A stretch of DNA of 23,064 nt from assembly GCA_035527515.1 (NCBI GenBank), contig DATLAJ010000093.1:1-23064 (forward strand), given 5' to 3'. The translations under genes and the position numbers were made by a program. The notes beneath the pieces were generated by a model. It was not told where the DNA came from. It saw nothing but the letters and a program-made list of their open reading frames with translations, and searched no databases. This DNA is from a bacterium (lineage in GTDB: Bacteria; B130-G9). Below are positions 7,390-15,842 of this stretch, piece by piece (position 1 is the stretch's first letter; each line of letters starts with the position of its first letter).

Positions 7390-9156
7390 ATGATGAAGAT
7401 GGGGCTGGAACCACCCAGCTACAACGTGAAGTATCACATCAACCAGAGTCAAGAGACACTCCGGGACCTCGCGATGAAGCACACGCCTGCAATCGTCAAG
7501 ACGGCGTATGGCAGCCTCGACAAGATCACCCGGCTGAAGGCTCGTCAACAGGCGAAGACCTACATTATTGCGACTGAGAGCGATGCGGCCAAGTATTCCG
7601 GGCAGGTGATGAGCCGCGAGAGGACCGAGAAGTTTATCGAGCACCAGAGGCAGTTTATCGAGAGGAGCGGGCACTTGCTTCAGGTCGATGGCTATCAGGG
7701 CCTTGGGAAGCACGCCATCCCCGTCCAGTGGCTTTTCACGCTTGAGGCGGCCAATTTGGCTGCGATGCAGCAGATTCTTTCGTTTCCACGTTCTGGAGTG
7801 GAGAGCGAGGAACAGATGAGGAAGCCGCATCGGCCTTATTTCAGGGTCGTGATGACTCCGGGCTGCGACGCTCCCGGAATGGGCGGGAACATCGTGATGA
7901 TAGTGGACCTCGAGAACTGGACCTCGTATGTGATCGGGTCTGACTATTTCGGGGAGAGCAAAAAAGGGATGCTGAGGATGCTGAACCACTACGTCTATCT
8001 TCAGGGCGGTATGGTGATGCACGCCGGCGGCAAGGAGATCACGGTTGGTAACGAGCGCATCGCGATGGGCATTCTGGGCCTTTCAGGGACTGGTAAGACG
8101 ACGACAACGTTCAGCAAGCAGGGCGAGCTGACCAGGCCAATTCAGGACGACATGATTGCCATCTGGCCGGAGGGCGAGGTCTCGATAACGGAGAACGGCT
8201 GTTTCGCCAAGACGTGGGACCTTAATGAAAAGGCAGAACCGACCATCTATCACGGGACGGTCGATCCGTCTGCCTGGCTCGAGAACGTTTACTTCAACGA
8301 GGACGGAACGCTCGACTTCTCGAAGTTCGCTCTTGCGCCAGAGGACGTCAGGCGGCTCAAGAACACATTAATCGAGACGGGCGCCTCGGAGGAGAACGTC
8401 GGTAAGTACATTCGCGGCGAGATCAAGTATGATGACGTGGTTGATGAGAACGGCATCCCCGAGGACGGCTGGGACTTCGTTGTTTGGACACAAAACGGAC
8501 GGTCGATAATCCCGATGCACGCTATCGAAAATGCGGCAGATATGACTGACCTCCCGCCTCTTCGCTCCCTAGGAATATTGAACAGGGACGAGGGGAAGGA
8601 TGCCGCAATGCCGGGGATCGTTCGCTTCACCTCGCCGCTTCGTGCCGCTGCCTACTTCATGCTGGGCGAGACATCCAAGACATCGGCGGCAGGTAAGGAA
8701 AGGGGCAAGACACGTTCTCCGTTCACACAGCCGTTCTTTCCACTTGCCTTTGGGCTGATGCCGAGCCGCTTCGGAGAGCTGGTCAAGAAGTTGCCCGGGC
8801 TTACAACTTGGTTGATGAATACTGGATATGTCGGTGGCGATGAGAGAGACCGTCAGGCTGGCAAGGCCTTCAAGGTCATGATCAGGCACTCATCGGCAAT
8901 GCTCGAGGCGATGGTCCGGGGTGACATCAAATGGAAGACAGACCCGGACTTCGGATACGAGATTGTCGATGTGGATGCCCCTGAGAACGCAAGGCTACTC
9001 GAGAAGGTTCCGGCGGAAATACTAAACCCGAAGCTCTTCTACGAGAAGAATGGGCGCCTCGATGAGTATAACGCCTGGGTCAAGCAAATGAAGGCAGACA
9101 GGGCGGAGTTCCTGAAGAAATACAACGTCCCCCAGGAAATCCAAGACCAACTGTAG
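7390..9156 (+). CDS. pckA: Phosphoenolpyruvate carboxykinase (ATP), divergent
   Basis: The enzyme decarboxylates and phosphorylates oxaloacetate to PEP with ATP, the first step of gluconeogenesis in the cytosol. From ATG 7390 it has 588 residues, against about 540 for E. coli. The core aligns with the ATP-PEPCK family: YFGESKKGM (Lys at 191/192), the metal-binding histidine in GGMVMHAGG (H211), the kinase-1a loop GLSGTGKTT (230-238), the metal-binding DD at 253-254, NGCFAKTWDLNEKAEPTIY, and NGRSIIPMHAIEN with the conserved arginine (R371). The late segment FGLMPSRFGELV and VNTG-like MNTGYVGG also match. Between LENV and NGRS there is about 20-50 residues of extra sequence compared with E. coli, and the N-terminus is hard to align. 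A terminator follows directly. The gene is probably monocistronic and lies divergent from the radical SAM gene. Confidence 0.9.
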   Translation: MMKMGLEPPSYNVKYHINQSQETLRDLAMKHTPAIVKTAYGSLDKITRLKARQQAKTYIIATESDAAKYSGQVMSRERTEKFIEHQRQFIERSGHLLQVDGYQGLGKHAIPVQWLFTLEAANLAAMQQILSFPRSGVESEEQMRKPHRPYFRVVMTPGCDAPGMGGNIVMIVDLENWTSYVIGSDYFGESKKGMLRMLNHYVYLQGGMVMHAGGKEITVGNERIAMGILGLSGTGKTTTTFSKQGELTRPIQDDMIAIWPEGEVSITENGCFAKTWDLNEKAEPTIYHGTVDPSAWLENVYFNEDGTLDFSKFALAPEDVRRLKNTLIETGASEENVGKYIRGEIKYDDVVDENGIPEDGWDFVVWTQNGRSIIPMHAIENAADMTDLPPLRSLGILNRDEGKDAAMPGIVRFTSPLRAAAYFMLGETSKTSAAGKERGKTRSPFTQPFFPLAFGLMPSRFGELVKKLPGLTTWLMNTGYVGGDERDRQAGKAFKVMIRHSSAMLEAMVRGDIKWKTDPDFGYEIVDVDAPENARLLEKVPAEILNPKLFYEKNGRLDEYNAWVKQMKADRAEFLKKYNVPQEIQDQL

Positions 9157-9189
9157 AGCGCAAGACATTCAGGTAATGACTTTTAGCAG

Positions 9190-9223
9190 AGGGCGGGCGC
9201 TCAAGAGGGTGCCTGCCCTTTTT
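9190..9223 (+). terminator. Rho-independent terminator after pckA
   Basis: The left arm 9190-9202 pairs with 9207-9219 over 13 positions (ten Watson-Crick, three G-U) around a 4-base loop AAGA. Five T follow (9219-9223). It starts 33 bp after the pckA stop and ends only 17 bp before the next start codon. Confidence 0.85.
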
Positions 9224-9240
9224 GCTGTGCGGGTTAGGGC

Positions 9241-9942
9241 ATGGTTCGAGTAACTTGGTTTGGACACTCCTCAGTTGGGTTTCGAACTGACCGAGGCCTG
9301 TATCTCTGTGATCCGGCAGACGACAAGCGCCTCGTGAGCGAGATACCGCCGCTTGAGGCGCCCGCAAGAGCGATTTTCGTATCGCACGAGCACTGGGACC
9401 ACTTTCACCCGGACACTATCGAGGCCGTTGCCGACTGTGGGACAATCGTCTATGGCCCAGAGCAGGTGATCAACTCACTGAAAGCGGACGAGCGGCTGGA
9501 GCACTTGCGCAGCAGACCGGTTGAGGCGGGCGAGATGCTCGACCTCGGAGATATCGCCTGTGAGGTCTTCGCAGCATCAGAGGGAGTCTGCTTCGTTTTC
9601 ACATTCAAGAAGGATGACATAATTGTGTTCTTCATGGGCGATTCGGTGCTGCTTGAGCCGATCGAGGCGATAGAGGCGGACGTTGTTTTCTTTCCAGTTT
9701 GGCCATTTGGGGATGCTAGGAGCGGTCAGAAGCTCGCTAGCTTCCTGAGGTCGAGCATCTCTGTCCCGATGCACTTTCACCATGACACGAGCGCAAAGAC
9801 CAACTTCTTCGTGGACAAAGGGGAGCTTGATCGCCTGAATGAGCGCATCGGCACGCTGGAGGTCCTGTCGCGAGGGCAAGAGTACGATGTGCGGGTGAGA
9901 GGGACGAAGGTTCGACTGAAGCCCTTGGCGGCCTTTGCGTGA
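9241..9942 (+). CDS. MBL-fold metal-dependent hydrolase
   Basis: The protein has 233 residues, the size of stand-alone UPF0173/UlaG-like beta-lactamase-fold hydrolases. The start VTWFGHSSVGF is the usual opening of this group. The metal site is HEHWDH at 49-54 (H49, H51, D53, H54). The bridging aspartate is in MGDS (D134), and further histidines occur in PMHFHHD (178-181). Substrate is unknown; relatives hydrolyse phosphate esters, lactones or act on nucleic acids. ATG 9241 has only a weak AGGG-type ribosome site and lies 17 bp behind the pckA terminator, so it depends on readthrough or an unseen promoter. A 6-bp hairpin (9969-9988) follows the stop. Confidence 0.85.
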   Translation: MVRVTWFGHSSVGFRTDRGLYLCDPADDKRLVSEIPPLEAPARAIFVSHEHWDHFHPDTIEAVADCGTIVYGPEQVINSLKADERLEHLRSRPVEAGEMLDLGDIACEVFAASEGVCFVFTFKKDDIIVFFMGDSVLLEPIEAIEADVVFFPVWPFGDARSGQKLASFLRSSISVPMHFHHDTSAKTNFFVDKGELDRLNERIGTLEVLSRGQEYDVRVRGTKVRLKPLAAFA

Positions 9943-10024
9943 ATCCTCATTGGGAGATCGGCTATTCGTGGCTGGCATGGAGCAGCCATCCCTCATTGTG
10001 TTGGCAGATTCTGCAAGTTTCGCG

Positions 10025-10053
10025 TTGACTCTGCACGGGCACACAAATACATT
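10025..10053 (+). promoter_or_regulatory. Possible sigma70-like promoter before clpX
   Basis: TTGACT (10025-10030), 17-base spacer and TACATT (10048-10053). Against it, the implied transcript start near 10060 would fall in the ribosome site GGAGAG (10055-10060), leaving almost no leader. Confidence 0.25.
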
Positions 10054-10068
10054 TGGAGAGTAGTTATT

Positions 10069-11319
10069 ATGACGTCAAGGAGACCGCACAAGTTGATCGA
10101 CAAGCAGGCCGTCTGCTCTTTTTGTGGCAGAAGTAGAGGCCAGGTCAAAAGCCTGGTAGGCGGGCAATCCGTCTATATCTGCGACGAGTGCGTCAGGACT
10201 TGCAGCGAGATTCTAAGGCGAGAGGAGTCTCTGAACGGGACGCTTCCCGGGCTTCGGACTCTGCCCAAACCCACCGAGATGAAGCATCAGATCGACGAAT
10301 ACGTCATCGGCCAAGAGAAGCCTAAGAAGATACTGTCCGTGGCGGTCTATAACCACTACAAGCGGATTAACTCCAACGCTAGCACGTCTGACGTGGACCT
10401 GACCAAAAGCAACATCCTGCTGATTGGGCCAACTGGGGTAGGAAAGACGTTGCTAGCTGAGACGCTGGCCAGAATCCTGAAGGTTCCGTTCGCCATCGCC
10501 GACGCGACTACGCTTACCGAGGCGGGTTACGTGGGCGACGATGTTGAGAGCTTACTCCTAAAGCTCATCCAAAATGCGGATTTCAACATTAAGGCGGCGG
10601 AGCGTGGCATCATATATATTGATGAGGTAGATAAGATCGCGAGGAAATCAGAGAACGTGTCGATCACGCGGGATGTTTCGGGTGAGGGGGTGCAACAGGC
10701 GCTTCTGAAGATCGTTGAGGGCACTCTGGCCGGAGTCCCGCCTCAGGGCGGACGGAAGCATCCGCATCAAGAGACGTTGAACGTCAATACACGCGACATT
10801 CTGTTCATCTTTGGCGGCGCGTTCAACGACCTAGAGAAGATTGTTGCAAGACGTGTGAGAAAGAAACGGATGGGGTTTGGCGGTAGTGTGCATGCGAACC
10901 AAGAGACGAGCCCTTACGAACTGTTGTCGCAGGTTGAGTCTCGGGATTTGGTTAAGTATGGTCTCATTCCTGAGCTTGTCGGTCGGATGCCGGTCATAGC
11001 TGTCTTGCATGAGCTAGAGGAGGATGCCCTTGTTCGGATACTGGATGAGCCCAAGAACTCTCTTGTTAGGCAATATCAGCGGCTGTTTCAGATGGACGGC
11101 GTCAGCCTCCGCTTCACCGACAGCGCGTTGCGTGAGATAGCCAGAGAGGCAATGAAGCGCAACATGGGGGCACGAGGACTTCGCGCGATCCTTGAGTCGA
11201 TTATGTTAGATGTGATGTATGAATTGCCATCCAGCAAACGCGTGACTGAGTGCGTCATAACGCGAGGCGTCATATCCCAGAACCGCAAGCCAACGCTTTT
11301 GAGAAGCAAGGCGGGCTAG
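10069..11319 (+). CDS. clpX: ATP-dependent Clp protease ATP-binding subunit ClpX
   Basis: ClpX is the AAA+ hexameric unfoldase that feeds substrates to ClpP in the cytosol. At 416 residues it has the family length. The C4 zinc-binding domain is present (C16, C19, C38, C41). The AAA+ core shows Walker A GPTGVGKT (120-127), pore loop GYVG (153-156), Walker [10 protein letters not shown] (181-189), RKH loop (229-231) and sensor-2 GARGLR (367-372). The ClpP-docking loop reads MGF (268-270) instead of the usual IGF, inside [16 protein letters not shown] ribosome site precedes ATG 10069. Neither clpP nor tig nor lon is adjacent, unlike the common tig-clpP-clpX order. It may head the run of genes that follows; the gap to yicC is 52 bp. 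Confidence 0.96.
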   Translation: MTSRRPHKLIDKQAVCSFCGRSRGQVKSLVGGQSVYICDECVRTCSEILRREESLNGTLPGLRTLPKPTEMKHQIDEYVIGQEKPKKILSVAVYNHYKRINSNASTSDVDLTKSNILLIGPTGVGKTLLAETLARILKVPFAIADATTLTEAGYVGDDVESLLLKLIQNADFNIKAAERGIIYIDEVDKIARKSENVSITRDVSGEGVQQALLKIVEGTLAGVPPQGGRKHPHQETLNVNTRDILFIFGGAFNDLEKIVARRVRKKRMGFGGSVHANQETSPYELLSQVESRDLVKYGLIPELVGRMPVIAVLHELEEDALVRILDEPKNSLVRQYQRLFQMDGVSLRFTDSALREIAREAMKRNMGARGLRAILESIMLDVMYELPSSKRVTECVITRGVISQNRKPTLLRSKAG

Positions 11320-11371
11320 TGCGCGCTTCGCTCGGAGATGCACAGCTACATAAGGCCACCGGGGTGCCATC

Positions 11372-12250
11372 GTGACGATGAAAAGCATGACTGGTTACGG
11401 GCAGGGGAGTTCCACGATTGGGGACGTGGATATAAGAGCAGAGATTCGGTCAGTCAATTACCGCTTTCTTGATGTCTCGGTGAGAACACCCCCGGGGTTT
11501 ATGAAGTATGAGCAGAAGATTCGAGACCTTGTTTCGGGACGTATAAGGCGCGGGAAGGTTGATATATTCATCTCGGCGCCGGCAACCTTGACAGGCACGA
11601 CAAGGGTTTCTGTCGATGAGGGTCTTGTGGCCGATTTTGTGAAGACACTGAGGCGTCTTGCTGAGAAGCATGGGCTTTCTAGTGATGTCGGGCTGGAAGC
11701 GCTCGCCAACTTCAGGCCAGCATTTTCGGTGGAAACGACGCCGGACACAAAGGAAGTCTGGGAACCAATCAGGGATTGCATCATGCAGTCACTCGAGCAG
11801 TTGGTCCAGATGCGCAATAAAGAGGGCTCAAGCCTTGAGACCAAAATTGTCGAGCAAATTACTGGTCTTAACGAGGACTTAAGAGAGCTGGAGCGCAGCT
11901 TCACTGGAGGGGAGCAGCGGATACGGGACAGGGTGCTTGACTTCGTCCGCAAACAATGTGATATGGCGGAGATCGACGGCGACCGGCTTGAGCAGGAGGT
12001 CGCTCTGCTGCTGGTGAAGTCCGACGTTTCGGAGGAGATGGCCCGGCTGGCCAGCCACCTGAATCAATTTGAGACGTTGAGCAAGTCTGAATCGGCTGTG
12101 GGCAAGCAATTGACGTTTGTCTGCCAGGAGATGCTTCGCGAGGTCAATACGATTGCGGCCAAATCGCAGTCCAAAGAGGTCGCGGCGCGCACTATCGAGA
12201 TGAAGTCGCGCATCGAGATCATCCGCGAACAACTGAACAACATTGAGTAA
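11372..12250 (+). CDS. yicC: YicC/YloC family endoribonuclease
   Basis: The N-terminus MTMKSMTGYGQG carries the family hallmark SMTGYG/F. It continues with AEIRSVNYRFLD and a C-terminal region with DRLEQEVALLLVKSDVSEEMARLASHL and GKQLTFVCQEMLREVNTIAAKS, strongly conserved in YicC proteins. E. coli YicC acts as an endoribonuclease in small RNA turnover. The length of 292 is normal. The GTG at 11372 has GGGGTG five bases upstream; ATG 11378 matches the usual family start and is an equally good choice. The next gene follows 16 bp after the stop. In many genomes yicC is followed by gmk and rpoZ; here it is followed by another predicted RNase. Confidence 0.93.
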   Translation: MTMKSMTGYGQGSSTIGDVDIRAEIRSVNYRFLDVSVRTPPGFMKYEQKIRDLVSGRIRRGKVDIFISAPATLTGTTRVSVDEGLVADFVKTLRRLAEKHGLSSDVGLEALANFRPAFSVETTPDTKEVWEPIRDCIMQSLEQLVQMRNKEGSSLETKIVEQITGLNEDLRELERSFTGGEQRIRDRVLDFVRKQCDMAEIDGDRLEQEVALLLVKSDVSEEMARLASHLNQFETLSKSESAVGKQLTFVCQEMLREVNTIAAKSQSKEVAARTIEMKSRIEIIREQLNNIE

Positions 12251-12251
12251 C

Positions 12252-12258
12252 AAAGAGG
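12252..12258 (+). promoter_or_regulatory. Ribosome binding site deciding the exoribonuclease start
   Basis: AAAGAGG lies eight bases before ATG 12267. This favours ATG 12267 over the in-frame TTG 12243, which would overlap the yicC stop. Confidence 0.65.
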
Positions 12259-12266
12259 CGGTGGAA

Positions 12267-13340
12267 ATGCCGGATGAGCTGTTTGGGCACGACTCGGGGG
12301 CTGTGGCCGAGGACAAGATGAAAGGGACGCCGAAAGCAAACGGCGAGGAGTCCGGCAACGCTGTTACTAGGATCATAGATATCCCCACCAGCAAAAGCGA
12401 CTTCGTGGGCGTTTATCTGCTCAAGTCCAAGACTCCCTCCGAGACGAAGGCCGGTGCGCCATATCTAAGGCTAAGGCTGAGCGATAGGACGGGTGAGATT
12501 GACGCCTTTGTTTGGGAGAACGCTGGAAGCACCGAGTTCGCCGTCAGGCGAGGTCAAGTAATAAAGCTGAAGGGCAGGCTCAACATTTTCCAACAACGAC
12601 CGAACATTAAGGTTCTAAACATAAGACTAGCTTCAGAGGATGAGTACGACGTCAGCGCCATTGTCGATGGCCCAAAGGCGTGCCTGGCTGATCTTTTTAT
12701 CGTAGTAACAGAGTCTATCCAGAAGGTTACCGATCCGGATTACAGAGCCCTTCTAGAAGAGGTTTTCTCGGACGAGAAGTTCGTCTCGAGATTCAAAATA
12801 GCTCCTGGCGCGAAGGCGATTCACCATGCCTATCCTGGCGGGCTTCTGGAGCATACCGTTTCGCTCCTGCGTCTCGCCTCATCCATTATCGAGATATACG
12901 GCGACCTTGATGCAGACCTGCTCATCACAACTTGCATTTTGCACGACATCGGCAAGATGGAGGAGTACAATAGCGATCTAGCGGTGGAGCGGACGACGGA
13001 AGGTCGGCTTCTGGGGCACATAGTGTTGGGGCTTTTGAAGTTGCAGCGCTGCGTCGAGAAGCTCGATAGTTTCCCCGCGGAGAAGTGGCGGAAGTTGCTT
13101 CACGCCTTGATAAGTCACCACGGGAGCCTCGAGTGGGGCTCGCCTCAGGTGCCGATGACGCTCGAGGCGATAGCGCTTCACTACATCGACAATCTTGACG
13201 CCAAGCTGGGTCAATTCAGAGCAGTGTCAGAGAAACACAAGGACCCCAACTTCGAGGGCTTCACGACCTACGACAAGTTCCTTGAGCGGTATGTGTATTT
13301 TGGCGATCGCTTTAGCAGGACCGAGGATGAGCAACAGTGA
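12267..13340 (+). CDS. YhaM-type 3'-5' exoribonuclease (OB fold + HD domain)
   Basis: From ATG 12267 the protein has 357 residues. An OB-fold nucleic-acid-binding domain (about 33-127, YLRLRLSDRTGEIDAFVW and RRGQVIKLKGRLN) is followed by an HD phosphohydrolase domain. That domain has HHAYPGGLLEHT (186-197), the signature HDIGK (226-230), SHHG (283-286) and a late aspartate in HYIDNLDA (near 308). This architecture is that of YhaM/CBF1, the 3'-5' exoribonuclease of Firmicutes. The first 30 residues are polar and poorly conserved. The gene sits between yicC and asnS, and its TGA overlaps the GTG of asnS by 4 bp, so translation is probably coupled. Confidence 0.9.
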   Translation: MPDELFGHDSGAVAEDKMKGTPKANGEESGNAVTRIIDIPTSKSDFVGVYLLKSKTPSETKAGAPYLRLRLSDRTGEIDAFVWENAGSTEFAVRRGQVIKLKGRLNIFQQRPNIKVLNIRLASEDEYDVSAIVDGPKACLADLFIVVTESIQKVTDPDYRALLEEVFSDEKFVSRFKIAPGAKAIHHAYPGGLLEHTVSLLRLASSIIEIYGDLDADLLITTCILHDIGKMEEYNSDLAVERTTEGRLLGHIVLGLLKLQRCVEKLDSFPAEKWRKLLHALISHHGSLEWGSPQVPMTLEAIALHYIDNLDAKLGQFRAVSEKHKDPNFEGFTTYDKFLERYVYFGDRFSRTEDEQQ

Positions 13341-14638
13341 AAATGCCGTGTATCGTAACCATTGACGGTGTCGGGAGGCACGTCGCAGAAGAGGTCTCGA
13401 TCCGGGGCTGGGTGTATAACAAGCGCTCCAGTGGGAAGATAAGGTTCATCTTAGTTCGCGACGGCACTGGTACAATCCAGTGCGTTCTCGCCAAAGGCGA
13501 GGTGAGCGGCGAGACATTTGACAAGTTCGATTCGCTCACGCAGGAGACGTCACTCATTGTAACTGGCGTGATAAATGAGGACCAGCGTGCTCCTTTAGGA
13601 TATGAGCTTCTGCTCAGGCGCATTGACATTGGTCAGATCGCCGAGAACTACCCGATAACGCCAAAAGAGCACTCAATTGGGTATCTTCTGGAGAGACGAC
13701 ACCTTTGGATGCGCTCCGCCCGGCAGAGCGCCATCCTCAGAATTAGAGCGGCAGTTGTTAAGGCCGTAAGGGATTTTCTGGACGGCGAGGGTTTCGTGCT
13801 CGCCGACACCCCCATCTTCACGCCGACATCGTGTGAAGGGATGAGCACGCTGTTCGAGACTAAGTATTTCGACAGGACAGCCTATCTCTCCCAAAGCGGG
13901 CAGCTTTACAACGAGGCGACGGCAATGGCTCTTGGCAAGGTGTATTGCTTTGGTCCAGCCTTTAGAGCTGAGAAATCCAAGACGAGGCGCCATCTCACGG
14001 AGTTCTGGCAGGTGGAGCCGGAGGCGGCCTACTACGACCTCGATGATATGGCCGATCTCGCTGAGCGTCTGCTGGTTTACGTTGTGAGATGGACCCTAGA
14101 CAAAAGGTCAAAAGAGCTCCAGTCGCTCGAGCGAGATACCAGTATCCTCGAGAATCTGGCCACACCATTCCCTAGAATCACTTATGACGAGGCGCTCGAG
14201 ATACTGAGAAGGAATGGCCTCGAGGTGGAATACGGCTCGGACCTCGGCGCTCCCGACGAGACCGCATTGAGCAATGAATTCGACAGGCCTGTTTTCATCA
14301 CTGATTACCCGCTCAAGGCCAAAGAGTTCTACATGAAGGAACATCCTGAGAATCCTGACCTCGTGCTCTGCTTCGATGTTCTGGCTCCAGAGGGCTATGG
14401 CGAGATAGTTGGCGGGAGCCAGCGCGTGGACGACGTGGCGATACTGGAGCAGAGGCTCAAGGATTTCAACCTGCCACGGGAGCCTTTGGAGTGGTATCTT
14501 GACTTGAGAAGATACGGGAGTGTCCCGCACAGTGGCTTTGGGATGGGGATCGAGCGGACGGTGGCCTGGATATGTGGCATCAAACACATTAGAGAAACGA
14601 TACCCTTTCCAAGAACTATATATAGGCTCACGCCATAG
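13337..14638 (+). CDS. asnS: Asparaginyl-tRNA synthetase
   Basis: A class IIb synthetase charging tRNA-Asn with asparagine in the cytosol. An N-terminal OB-fold anticodon-binding domain (about 15-100, VSIRGWVYNKRSSGKIRF) precedes the catalytic core. Motif 2 is FRAEKSKTRRHLTEFWQ (209-225); the HLTEFW sequence is characteristic of AsnRS. Motif 3 is GFGMGIERTVAW (400-411). The C-terminus IPFPRTIYRLTP is also typical. The length of 433 is normal for AsnRS and too short for bacterial AspRS (about 590). The GTG start overlaps the preceding stop (GTGA), with GAGGATGAG upstream acting as ribosome site. The ABC ATPase gene starts 11 bp after its stop. Confidence 0.95.
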   Translation: MKMPCIVTIDGVGRHVAEEVSIRGWVYNKRSSGKIRFILVRDGTGTIQCVLAKGEVSGETFDKFDSLTQETSLIVTGVINEDQRAPLGYELLLRRIDIGQIAENYPITPKEHSIGYLLERRHLWMRSARQSAILRIRAAVVKAVRDFLDGEGFVLADTPIFTPTSCEGMSTLFETKYFDRTAYLSQSGQLYNEATAMALGKVYCFGPAFRAEKSKTRRHLTEFWQVEPEAAYYDLDDMADLAERLLVYVVRWTLDKRSKELQSLERDTSILENLATPFPRITYDEALEILRRNGLEVEYGSDLGAPDETALSNEFDRPVFITDYPLKAKEFYMKEHPENPDLVLCFDVLAPEGYGEIVGGSQRVDDVAILEQRLKDFNLPREPLEWYLDLRRYGSVPHSGFGMGIERTVAWICGIKHIRETIPFPRTIYRLTP

Positions 14639-14649
14639 GTTGAGCACGA

Positions 14650-15315
14650 ATGGTTTCAATGATAGAGGTTTTCGGCGTAGGGAAGAGCTTCAGCCGAAAT
14701 GCGCTCGGCCTCTGGGATATCTCATTTGCCGCGCACAAGGGCCAGCTCATGGCCATCACCGGCCCGGCCGGCTCAGGCAAGACAACGCTCCTACGTATTG
14801 TCTCAGGCCAACTCAGGCCCAGTGAAGGCCACGTGCTAGTTGACGGCGTCAATCTTGCGGGAATCCCTCAAAAAACACGCAGCCGGATACTAGGACGGAC
14901 GATCGGTGTGGCCCCAGCAGAGCCTCTTTTCCTCAGCAACGCGCCTGCAATCAAGACCATTCTACTCGCGCTGACCAGCATTCGTATTTATGGCAACATG
15001 GCTCTTCAAAAGGCCAAGCAAGTCCTCGAACTCGTTGGATTACTGCATAGGAGCAACAGCCCAGTGTCTGCTCTTTCGCAAGCCCAGCGAACACTCCTCT
15101 CGATCGCTCGGGGCCTATCCGGCGGGCCAAAGGCTCTTCTTGTGGACGAACCGATCCTAGGCCTTGACAATTCCGCCACCAAAGAAATAATAACAATACT
15201 GAATCGCGCATCCGACCGGGGCACCACTGTGCTTATGGCAACGAGAGCCGAGGGTCTGTTGCGAGACCTCTCAGTTGACACGGTGCGGCTCGCGGCCGGA
15301 CGCTTTCGATACTGA
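14650..15315 (+). CDS. FtsE-like ABC transporter ATPase with degenerate catalytic motifs
   Basis: A 221-residue single ABC ATPase domain of FtsE/LolD size. Walker A GPAGSGKTT is intact (38-46) and Walker B ALLVDEP is present (162-168). Other catalytic motifs are altered: the Q-loop position reads VAPAEP where glutamine is expected, the signature is ALSQAQR (141-147) instead of LSGGQ, and the H-switch reads ATR (197-199) with arginine in place of histidine. It may therefore bind ATP but hydrolyse poorly. No permease such as FtsX lies next to it. ATG 14650 is chosen over ATG 14659 because the latter has no ribosome site. It is probably co-transcribed with asnS (11 bp upstream) and the small protein downstream (41 bp). 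Confidence 0.85.
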   Translation: MVSMIEVFGVGKSFSRNALGLWDISFAAHKGQLMAITGPAGSGKTTLLRIVSGQLRPSEGHVLVDGVNLAGIPQKTRSRILGRTIGVAPAEPLFLSNAPAIKTILLALTSIRIYGNMALQKAKQVLELVGLLHRSNSPVSALSQAQRTLLSIARGLSGGPKALLVDEPILGLDNSATKEIITILNRASDRGTTVLMATRAEGLLRDLSVDTVRLAAGRFRY

Positions 15316-15356
15316 GAGCAAACTAGAGAACGCCTGAATACCCAGGAGGGCAGAAG

Positions 15357-15842
15357 ATGAGGGAATTCGATCTATCGGATTTCGAAGAAAAGACTCACGA
15401 GCAAGAAACAGAAACCTTGGACGAGGAGTTTGAACCTGTCGTCATTGAGGCAGAGCGGCTCGACCCAGAAGGAGCGCTTCACGACTCCACTTTCACTGAG
15501 CTTGCTGCTGACGACATGAAAAGGCAGTTTGCTCGGCGAGACGCGCATATCAAGATTTTCACCAGCCAGTTCAAGATCGTTGGAAAGCTTCTCGTTCCGG
15601 CCGAGGGAGCAATGACGAGGCTCACTGACATCCTCAACATACCTGAAAAGGCCTTCCTGCCCATCACGGAGGCTGAGGTAACATCGCTCACGACCGGCAA
15701 GGCCATCCAGACCAACACTTTCGTCGCGGTCAACAAGAATGATGTGCGCATCATTATTCCTATCGCTGAGCCTGCTAAACCCAAGGGTAAGATCGATTTC
15801 ACTGGTGATTCGTTCCGCGAAGAAGAAGTAGAGCCAAGGTAG
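15357..15842 (+). CDS. Small acidic protein of unknown function
   Basis: A 161-residue protein with no signal peptide or membrane segment. The first 60 residues are strongly acidic and probably disordered. Residues about 63-140 form a compact predicted beta-rich domain: IKIFTSQFKIVGKLLVPAE, then RLTDILN, KAFLPITEAEV and FVAVNKNDVRIIIP. This layout, with a 'V.KNDV..I.P' ending, recalls small uncharacterised bacterial domains (DUF6812-like, from memory and not checked). The tail is again charged. ATG 15357 has a perfect AGGAGG (15344-15349) seven bases upstream, so it should be well translated. It is the last gene of the clpX-asnS run. Function is not known. Confidence 0.8.
   Translation: MREFDLSDFEEKTHEQETETLDEEFEPVVIEAERLDPEGALHDSTFTELAADDMKRQFARRDAHIKIFTSQFKIVGKLLVPAEGAMTRLTDILNIPEKAFLPITEAEVTSLTTGKAIQTNTFVAVNKNDVRIIIPIAEPAKPKGKIDFTGDSFREEEVEPR

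Noticed and set aside
7252-8022. 256-codon open frame on the minus strand
   Set aside because: It is antisense to the well-supported pckA, is rich in His/Leu/Arg as expected of a shadow frame, and shows no family motif or ribosome site.
14108-14659. 183-codon minus-strand frame over asnS
   Set aside because: Antisense shadow of asnS motif-rich sequence; no independent support.
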